DNA of 12,349 bases, taken from contig JAGLFI010000006.1 in NCBI GenBank assembly GCA_023144585.1, positions 1 to 12,349 on the forward strand. The letters are read 5' to 3'. Positions 6,742-12,349 of this stretch are shown piece by piece; position 1 is the stretch's first letter; each line of letters opens with the position of its first letter. The notes below the pieces were generated by a model. That model saw only the letters and a program-made list of their open reading frames with translations, had not been told where the DNA came from and searched no databases. This DNA is from Desulfobacula sp. (GTDB lineage Bacteria; Desulfobacterota; Desulfobacteria; Desulfobacterales; Desulfobacteraceae). Position numbers and translations under genes: made by a program.

Positions 6742-8190
6742 ATGAATACAAGGATTTCCATTGATAATCTGATAGAAATTGTTAGAACGGGTGGAAAAAT
6801 AAAGACCGGTGTGGATATCTATAATAAAAAGGGCACCTTACTTCTGGATCAGGATGTTCTTGTAGCGAAAGTCAAGATTCTTGAAATTATTAAAGATAAC
6901 GGCATTAATTCTGTCCCGGTCAATGCCGCTTTTAATGGCGGCCTCTGGGATGGTGAAGGCAATTTGATTAATGTCAATGCAGACGGGTTGGTGGATTTCA
7001 AAGATCCTGATACCCGGACAATAGCAGAACCTGTGATTGAATCGTCCCAAAGTGATTCTGTTTTGCCGGATGTTGCCACCAATGAGATTGAAATGAGACT
7101 GTTTGAAATTGAAGAAATAAAGGAACAGGCAGCCATAAAGTATACTGCAGCGAAACAGAGCATTAAAAAGGTTTTAACGGATATAAAAAATACCGGTGGT
7201 GAGTTTGATTATACTGAAGTGCAGGCCAATGTCTCCGAGCTGGTTGACTTCCTGGTTGTTGCGGATAATCCTTTTTCCTACCTGACCCAGGAAATATTTT
7301 CATATGATGAATATCTGTATAATCATTCCATAAATGTCTGTACCATAGGAACAGCAGTTCTTAATCAATTTAATACGCATTTTTCAGGGGTTGTTGATGA
7401 TTTGCTTAAAGCCAAGACCTCTGATATTTTCAATCCTTTTGAAAAAGATGACAAAAACAAAAAACAGACAAATTCATTTGCCTGTTATTATCCAGATGAA
7501 CTCACTGATATTTCCCTTGGTTTTTTCCTTCATGATATGGGAAAAATTATTGTTCCCGATGAAATATTAAATAAAGAAGGCCGGTTGACGGAAGCTGAGT
7601 TTGATGAGGTAAAAAAGCATTCTTATGAGCATGGCGTAAATCTTCTTGAGAAAAATCATATTAAAAATTCTGTGATCAGAAGTATTGTCAACTATCATCA
7701 CGCCCCTCTTTATGAAGGAGAAGCAAGATGTTATCCCGTTGATAAAAAATATACGCAGATTCCACTTTATACAAAAATTTGCAAGCTGGCGGATATCTAT
7801 GATGCCATGACATCCAAAAGATGTTATAAAGAGGCGATAAACCCCATCAGTGTGGTGACTCAATTATTCAGATCCTATGCAAAAAAAGATTATATGCTTC
7901 AGTATATTCTTCATGCATTTGTTAAAAGTATCGGGATCTATCCGTCCGGCAGTGTTATTTTTTTAAGGAACGGGCAGATGGCGTATGTTCTTGAAAGTGC
8001 AGGGCCTTTGGTACTTCCGTTTACCGATGAAAAGGGAAATACTTTAAAGCATAAACCTGACCCCCTTAATATGAGCGTCCCTGAAATTCAAGAAGAAAAA
8101 ATGGTTGATAACAGAAGCAGTGTAAAAGCGCCTAAAGATGTATATGAACTTCTCCCCTCATACATAAAAAAAATAACAGAACGGCCTTAG
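6742..8190 (+). CDS. HD-GYP domain protein with degenerate GYP motif
   Basis: A 482-aa soluble protein of the HD-GYP group, whose classical members hydrolyse cyclic di-GMP. Residues about 1-60 form the small N-terminal module common in this group (GVDIYNKKGTLLL, then KILEIIKDNGINSVPV). An acidic/helical linker follows to about 185. The HD core has His195 (NHSINV), His264-Asp265 (LHDMGK), His293 and His297 (KHSYEHG), His319-His320 (NYHHAP) and Asp351 (LADIYDAMTSKRCY), so the expected metal ligands are present. The signature usually written HHExxDGxGYP reads HHAPLYEGEARCYP here, lacking the DG and the Gly of GYP. A stretch of about 45 residues (SGVVDDLLKAK to DELTD) lies between His195 and HD. 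The C-terminal YPSGSVIFLRNGQMAYV stretch is also family-typical. No sensor or membrane segment is seen. It may bind rather than cleave cyclic dinucleotides, or use another substrate. Confidence 0.88.
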   Translation: MNTRISIDNLIEIVRTGGKIKTGVDIYNKKGTLLLDQDVLVAKVKILEIIKDNGINSVPVNAAFNGGLWDGEGNLINVNADGLVDFKDPDTRTIAEPVIESSQSDSVLPDVATNEIEMRLFEIEEIKEQAAIKYTAAKQSIKKVLTDIKNTGGEFDYTEVQANVSELVDFLVVADNPFSYLTQEIFSYDEYLYNHSINVCTIGTAVLNQFNTHFSGVVDDLLKAKTSDIFNPFEKDDKNKKQTNSFACYYPDELTDISLGFFLHDMGKIIVPDEILNKEGRLTEAEFDEVKKHSYEHGVNLLEKNHIKNSVIRSIVNYHHAPLYEGEARCYPVDKKYTQIPLYTKICKLADIYDAMTSKRCYKEAINPISVVTQLFRSYAKKDYMLQYILHAFVKSIGIYPSGSVIFLRNGQMAYVLESAGPLVLPFTDEKGNTLKHKPDPLNMSVPEIQEEKMVDNRSSVKAPKDVYELLPSYIKKITERP

Positions 8191-8192
8191 AA

Positions 8193-8237
8193 TTGACAGT
8201 TGTTTTCTATTGTTTAAGAGTTTTATTTGAATATTAT
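8193..8237 (+). promoter_or_regulatory. Possible promoter elements upstream of dapL
   Basis: The 69-nt gap after the HD-GYP gene holds a perfect -35 word TTGACA (8193-8198), but no good -10 lies 16-18 nt after it. A TATTAT (8232-8237) is paired with a weaker TTGTTT (8210-8215) at 16 nt spacing. No terminator-like hairpin is visible in the gap, so read-through from rsmA is also possible. Confidence 0.25.
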
Positions 8238-8246
8238 ACAGGGTTT

Positions 8247-8253
8247 GAAAGGA
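8247..8253 (+). promoter_or_regulatory. Ribosome binding site fixing the dapL start
   Basis: GAAAGGA is followed by 6 nt and the ATG at 8260. It selects this start over an upstream in-frame TTG at 8227, which lacks a Shine-Dalgarno sequence, and over the out-of-frame ATG at 8253. Confidence 0.65.
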
Positions 8254-8259
8254 TGTTTC

Positions 8260-9486
8260 ATGATCAGAGCAAATGATAATTACAGCAAATTAAAAGCATC
8301 ATATCTTTTTTCAGATATTGCAAAAAGAGTGGATGAATATCAACTCAAAAATCCAGAAGCGCAAATCATCCGTTTAGGGATTGGTGATGTCACACGGGCT
8401 CTTGCTCCTGCGGTTATTAAGGGTTTCCATGAAGGGGTTGATGAAATGGCCAGGGATGCTACATTCAGGGGGTATGGCCCGGAACAGGGGTATGATTTTT
8501 TAAGAGATCAAATTGCAAAAAATGATTTCCAGGACAGGGGGGCGGATATTTCGGCGGATGAAATATTTGTCAGTGATGGTGCAAAATGTGATACAGGTAA
8601 TTTCCAGGAATTGTTTGCAAAGGATATCACAATGGCCATCCCTGATCCGGTATATCCGGCATACCTGGATACCAATGTCATGGCCGGCCGGACCGGTGAG
8701 TTTGAGGGTGGCAGATATGGCGGGATTGTTTACATGGATTGTCTAAAAGAAAACAATTTTCTTCCAAAGCTCCCTGATGAAAAAGTGGATCTGATCTATC
8801 TTTGTTTTCCCAACAATCCTACAGGTTCAACAGCCACAAAAGAAGAGCTCAAGGTATGGGTGGATTATGCCAGAGAAAATAAAGCATTGATTCTATTTGA
8901 TGCCGCCTATGAATCCTTTATCCGGGATGAAGCGCTTCCCAAGACGATTTATGAAATTGAAGGGGCCAGACAGGTGGCGGTGGAGTTCAGAAGTTTTTCA
9001 AAAACAGCAGGATTTACAGGGACTCGATGCGCGTTTACGATCGTGCCCAAAGACTGCATGATTTTTAATTCAAAGGAGGATAAAGTATCCCTCCATGCCA
9101 TGTGGAACAGGCGGCATTCCACAAAATTCAACGGGGTATCCTATCCGGTTCAAAAAGCCGCACAAGCCGTTTATTCTGAAGAAGGTAAAGCCCAGGTCAG
9201 GGACCAGATTGCCTATTATCTGAACAATGCCGACATCATTAGAAAAACTGTTGAATTCCTTGGGTTTGATTATGTTGGCGGGAAAAATTCTCCCTATATC
9301 TGGATAGATGGAAAAGACAGAGATTCCTGGGATTTTTTTGATCTGCTTTTAAGTCGTGCATCAGTCGTGTGTACACCGGGTGCAGGGTTTGGCAGGTGCG
9401 GCAAACAATATATCAGAATCAGTGCATTTAACAGCCTTGAAAATGTAACAGAGGCCATGGATAGACTTAAAGGAGCATTACAATGA
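8260..9486 (+). CDS. dapL: LL-diaminopimelate aminotransferase DapL
   Basis: DapL is a PLP-dependent transaminase that converts tetrahydrodipicolinate and glutamate directly to LL-2,6-diaminopimelate, bypassing the succinylase and acetylase routes to lysine and peptidoglycan. The protein is 408 aa, the usual length, and covers a complete fold-type I aminotransferase. Seen are the N-terminal [16 protein letters not shown] segment, the LGIGDVTR substrate loop, FPNNPTG, and [12 protein letters not shown] with the PLP Schiff-base Lys at residue 248. Near the C-terminus is a conserved segment with [15 protein letters not shown]. The NDNYxxL and [12 protein letters not shown] segments separate DapL from aspartate or alanine transaminases. 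It overlaps moeA by 4 nt (ATGA), so translational coupling is likely, although the two products share no pathway. Not truncated. Confidence 0.95.
   Translation: MIRANDNYSKLKASYLFSDIAKRVDEYQLKNPEAQIIRLGIGDVTRALAPAVIKGFHEGVDEMARDATFRGYGPEQGYDFLRDQIAKNDFQDRGADISADEIFVSDGAKCDTGNFQELFAKDITMAIPDPVYPAYLDTNVMAGRTGEFEGGRYGGIVYMDCLKENNFLPKLPDEKVDLIYLCFPNNPTGSTATKEELKVWVDYARENKALILFDAAYESFIRDEALPKTIYEIEGARQVAVEFRSFSKTAGFTGTRCAFTIVPKDCMIFNSKEDKVSLHAMWNRRHSTKFNGVSYPVQKAAQAVYSEEGKAQVRDQIAYYLNNADIIRKTVEFLGFDYVGGKNSPYIWIDGKDRDSWDFFDLLLSRASVVCTPGAGFGRCGKQYIRISAFNSLENVTEAMDRLKGALQ
9469..9475 (+). promoter_or_regulatory. Ribosome binding site for moeA inside the dapL 3' end
   Basis: AAAGGAG lies within the last codons of dapL, 7 nt before the moeA ATG at 9483. 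It supports the 4-nt overlapping start. Confidence 0.7.
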
Positions 9487-10709
9487 ACCATTTTTTCAAG
9501 GTAAAAAGTCTTGAAGAGGTGATGGCCCTGACAGGAAGATTTTCTCCTGTTGAATCTGAAAAAATACCGGTATCCGATGCTTTTTCAAGAGTCCTTGCCC
9601 GGGATCTGGTTGCAAAGCAGGATATGCCCGGGTTCAGACGGGCCACCATGGACGGGTATGCAGTTGTGGCACGGTCCACATTCGGTGCATCGGAATCGGG
9701 CCCTGCCTGGCTTGATATAACTAGAACCATTCTCATGGGTGATATTCCGGATTTTACTCTTAAGTTGGGTCAGGCGGTCAAAATTTCAACCGGTGGAATG
9801 CTTCCTGAAGGGGCGGACAGTGTGGTCATGGTGGAACACACGGAGCAGATTGATGAACTTTCAGTTGAGATTTATAAAAGTGTGGCCCCTTTACAGCATG
9901 TAATTGACGCATCCGAAGATTTTGCAAAACAAGAGATCGTTTTATCCAAAGGGACATTTATCCGGCCACAGGAAGCAGGTCTTGCTGCAGGGCTCGGGTT
10001 TGCACAAATTGAAGCCTATAAAATACCAAGGGTCGGTATTATTTCAACCGGGGATGAAATTGTTCCCATTGAAGCACAAGTCGTTCCCGGTAAAATTCGG
10101 GATATTAACTCTTATACCCTGTCGGGTTTTATCAGGGAGGCCCATGCCATACCGGTTCTCTATGGTATTATCAAGGATGATCTTAAGGCTTTGAAAAAAG
10201 CCGTTGAAAAAGCCCTTGAAGAAACGGATATGGTACTTATTTCCGGGGGAAGCTCTGTGGGAACAAGAGATTTTACCGTGGATGTATTATCGGCTTTGCC
10301 GGATACGAATATTTTAGTCCACGGCATGTCCATAAGTCCAGGGAAGCCGACGATTCTTGCCAAAGTCGGGAAGAAACCTGTGTGGGGACTGCCCGGGCAG
10401 GTGGTGTCTGCAATGGTGGTACTCAAAATCGTGGTAATTCCTTTTTTAAATAAGCTTGCGGGGCTTGATAAAAAAGACAGGACGATAAGGATTCCTGCGA
10501 AATTGGCACGGAATATATCGTCTGCCCAGGGCAGAAGAGATTTCATCAGAGTTTTGCTCGAAAACAAGGATGGCGGGATACTGGCAAAACCGGTCTTGGG
10601 CAAATCAGGACTGATCAGAACCATGATACATGCAGATGGACTTCTTGAAATCGGTGATCATGTTGAAGGTCTGGAAAAAGATACCATGGTAGATATTATC
10701 CTTTTATGA
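9483..10709 (+). CDS. moeA: Molybdopterin molybdotransferase MoeA (first copy)
   Basis: MoeA inserts molybdate (or tungstate in some lineages) into adenylylated molybdopterin, the last common step of Mo/W cofactor synthesis, in the cytoplasm. The protein is 408 aa, full length, with the N-terminal MoeA region, the central MPT-binding domain and the C-terminal beta-barrel. Functional positions seen are ATMDGYAV with Asp57, [15 protein letters not shown], Asp146 in ASEDF, STGDE with Glu192, [12 protein letters not shown], and [11 protein letters not shown]. The proline-rich loop usually written LPGNPVSA reads LPGQVVSA (Pro304 kept, Gln306-Val307 in place of Asn-Pro). It starts inside the dapL stop and is followed at once by a second, divergent MoeA gene. 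The pair probably divides the work, by metal or by target enzyme. Confidence 0.95.
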   Translation: MNHFFKVKSLEEVMALTGRFSPVESEKIPVSDAFSRVLARDLVAKQDMPGFRRATMDGYAVVARSTFGASESGPAWLDITRTILMGDIPDFTLKLGQAVKISTGGMLPEGADSVVMVEHTEQIDELSVEIYKSVAPLQHVIDASEDFAKQEIVLSKGTFIRPQEAGLAAGLGFAQIEAYKIPRVGIISTGDEIVPIEAQVVPGKIRDINSYTLSGFIREAHAIPVLYGIIKDDLKALKKAVEKALEETDMVLISGGSSVGTRDFTVDVLSALPDTNILVHGMSISPGKPTILAKVGKKPVWGLPGQVVSAMVVLKIVVIPFLNKLAGLDKKDRTIRIPAKLARNISSAQGRRDFIRVLLENKDGGILAKPVLGKSGLIRTMIHADGLLEIGDHVEGLEKDTMVDIILL

Positions 10710-10750
10710 AAAAGATCCAAAAATTAAAAATACGAAAAGAGATCAAATTA

Positions 10751-12349
10751 ATGAAATCAAAAAGAAACGTATATCTTGATATGAAAAGCATTGAAGAGGC
10801 AAAAAAGGTTCTCTTTGACCTTTTTGAAGATCATGTGACAAAAACTGAAACCCTTGACGTAGTGAATTCTAAAGGCAGGGTATTGGTAAAACCAGCTAAA
10901 GCAACCGTCTCTTCTCCCAATTTTCATGCGGCCGCCATGGATGGTATTGCCGTGGATGCAACTGTCACGTTTGGGGCAAGCGAAGATACCCCGATAACTC
11001 TTTTTCCCGATAAAAATGCGTTCTGGCTCAATACCGGTCATGTCATGCCGGAAGATACCAATGCCGTTATTATGATCGAGTATCTCAATATTATTGATGA
11101 AGACAATGTTGAGATTGAAGCACCGGTGTTCCCCTGGCAGCATGTCAGGAAAATGGGTGAAGATATTGTGGCCACCAAATTGCTGTTCCCAAGAGGGCAT
11201 AAGATTAATTCCTATTCCCTTGGGGCACTTTTATCCGGTGGAATATTTTCAGTGGATGTTTATAAACAGCCCAAAGTTCTGATTATCCCAACCGGATCGG
11301 AACTCAAACAATGGCATGAGATCAAAATCGATCAGCTTAAACCCGGAGACGTGGTAGAATCCAACTCTTTTGTATTGGGCGGGCTTTGTGAGGATTATGG
11401 AGCTCAATTTGATTCTCATTCCATGCTCAAGGATGATCTTGAAAATATTAGAATGGCTGTGGAAACAGCGGCAAAACAAGATTATGACATGATTTTTATT
11501 ATTGGCGGGTCTTCAGCCGGGTCTGAGGATTTTGCAAAACCGGTTATTGCATCCCTGGGTGAAGTCTATGTCCATGGGATCACCATGATGCCCGGCAAAC
11601 CCATGATGTTTGGGAAAGTGTTTGATACCCCGATATTCGGTATCCCGGGATACCCTGTGTCGGCCATTGTTGCCTTTGAAAAATTTGCAGGCCCGTTGCT
11701 GTTAAAGATGCAAAAACTTCCCGAAAAAGAAGTAACATTGGTTCCGGTTTCCCCGGCAAGGAAGATTGCTTCAAAACTAGGGCAGGAAGAATTTTTAAGG
11801 GTGAAAATCGGTTCAGTGGACGGTAAACTGATCTCTTCCCAATTACCCAGAGGTGCAGGAAGTATCACCACCCTGACTGAAGCAGACGGTATTATCAGGA
11901 TTCCTCAAAATATTGAAGGACTGTCGGAAAATCAGAAAGTTCAGGCACTATTGTTACGGCCGTTATCTTCCATTGAAAATACCATAGTGATTACAGGCTC
12001 CCATGATAATACTCTGGATCTGCTTGCCGATCAGATAAAGGCAGTCAGCAATGATATCACTGTTTCATCGAGCCATGTGGGCAGTATGGGCGGTTTAATG
12101 GCCATTAAAAAGGGGGCCTGTCATATGGCCGGTACCCACCTCTTGGCTCCTGAAGACGGCAGCTATAATATATCATATATTAAAAAATATCTGCCAGATC
12201 AGAAGGTATGGCTTGTAAATCTTGTCATGAGGGACCAGGGGCTTATCGTCCCAAAGGGGAATCCTGAAAATATTTACTCCATTGAGGATTTAAAAGACAG
12301 GGGCTTGCAGTTTATTAACCGCCAGCCGGGATCAGGCACCAGAATTTTA
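10751..12349 (+). CDS. MoeA-like protein fused to a periplasmic-binding-protein-like domain (partial, runs off the right edge)
   Basis: An open frame of 533 codons without a stop; the 3' end lies outside the window. Residues about 10-405 are a second MoeA: AAMDGIAV (Asp64), NTGHVMPEDTNAVIM, GEDI (Asp138), PTGSE (Glu184, with Ser183 where MoeA normally has Asp), IGGSSAGSEDF, HGITMMPGKP, and IPGYPVSA (Pro299 and Pro302 both kept). From about residue 408 (IVITGSHDNTLDLLADQI) begins a PBP-like substrate-binding domain related to molybdate/LysR-type binding domains, reaching INRQPGSGTRI at the edge. This architecture is known in archaea and anaerobic bacteria and usually exceeds 600 aa, so roughly 100 residues are missing. 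Start: the first in-frame ATG, 10706, overlaps the moeA stop but lacks a Shine-Dalgarno; 10751 is preferred because the protein then begins shortly before the conserved YLDMKSIEEA segment. A metal-sensing role for the added domain is inference. Confidence 0.9.
   Translation, partial: MKSKRNVYLDMKSIEEAKKVLFDLFEDHVTKTETLDVVNSKGRVLVKPAKATVSSPNFHAAAMDGIAVDATVTFGASEDTPITLFPDKNAFWLNTGHVMPEDTNAVIMIEYLNIIDEDNVEIEAPVFPWQHVRKMGEDIVATKLLFPRGHKINSYSLGALLSGGIFSVDVYKQPKVLIIPTGSELKQWHEIKIDQLKPGDVVESNSFVLGGLCEDYGAQFDSHSMLKDDLENIRMAVETAAKQDYDMIFIIGGSSAGSEDFAKPVIASLGEVYVHGITMMPGKPMMFGKVFDTPIFGIPGYPVSAIVAFEKFAGPLLLKMQKLPEKEVTLVPVSPARKIASKLGQEEFLRVKIGSVDGKLISSQLPRGAGSITTLTEADGIIRIPQNIEGLSENQKVQALLLRPLSSIENTIVITGSHDNTLDLLADQIKAVSNDITVSSSHVGSMGGLMAIKKGACHMAGTHLLAPEDGSYNISYIKKYLPDQKVWLVNLVMRDQGLIVPKGNPENIYSIEDLKDRGLQFINRQPGSGTRIL

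Noticed and set aside
8193..8198. Perfect TTGACA taken alone as proof of a dapL promoter
   Set aside because: No matching -10 hexamer occurs at 16-18 nt; it is kept only as a low-confidence element.

Overview
The window looks like ordinary chromosomal housekeeping and metabolic DNA from an anaerobic bacterium, and it contains no mobile element, CRISPR array, tRNA or rRNA. The gene content is a fused ADP-forming acyl-CoA synthetase, an M16C presequence-protease-like peptidase, the one-step diaminopimelate aminotransferase DapL, and two adjacent MoeA genes, the second fused to a periplasmic-binding-protein-like domain. Together with AT-rich intergenic DNA, this fits a sulfate-reducing Desulfobacterota (Desulfobacteraceae-like) genome. 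That assignment is an inference from gene content, not a database match.

Layout. From the left edge, a plus-strand acyl-CoA synthetase (19-2211) converges on a minus-strand two-gene unit. This unit is a small basic winged-helix-like protein (5632-5270) followed by the M16C peptidase (5216-2220). The two convergent genes end on one near-perfect AT-rich hairpin that can act as a terminator in both directions. A divergent intergenic region (5633-5889) carries a candidate promoter and an inverted repeat ahead of the plus-strand genes. Those run rsmA (16S rRNA dimethyltransferase), an HD-GYP family protein with a degraded GYP motif, dapL, moeA, and a moeA-PBP fusion that runs off the right edge.

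How the genes work together. rsmA and the HD-GYP gene are tightly spaced (12 nt) and probably co-transcribed. dapL and moeA overlap by 4 nt (ATGA), and the second moeA follows within about 41 nt, so these three look like one transcription unit. The two MoeA proteins would carry out the final metal insertion step of molybdenum or tungsten cofactor synthesis. The PBP-like domain suggests that the second enzyme is tied to oxyanion or ligand sensing, or to a different metal. DapL supplies LL-diaminopimelate for lysine and peptidoglycan. The acyl-CoA synthetase conserves the energy of a thioester as ATP.

I did not find a convincing undescribed system. The items most worth checking are the dissimilar MoeA pair, the altered GYP signature, and the small phasin-like/winged-helix protein placed before the protease.
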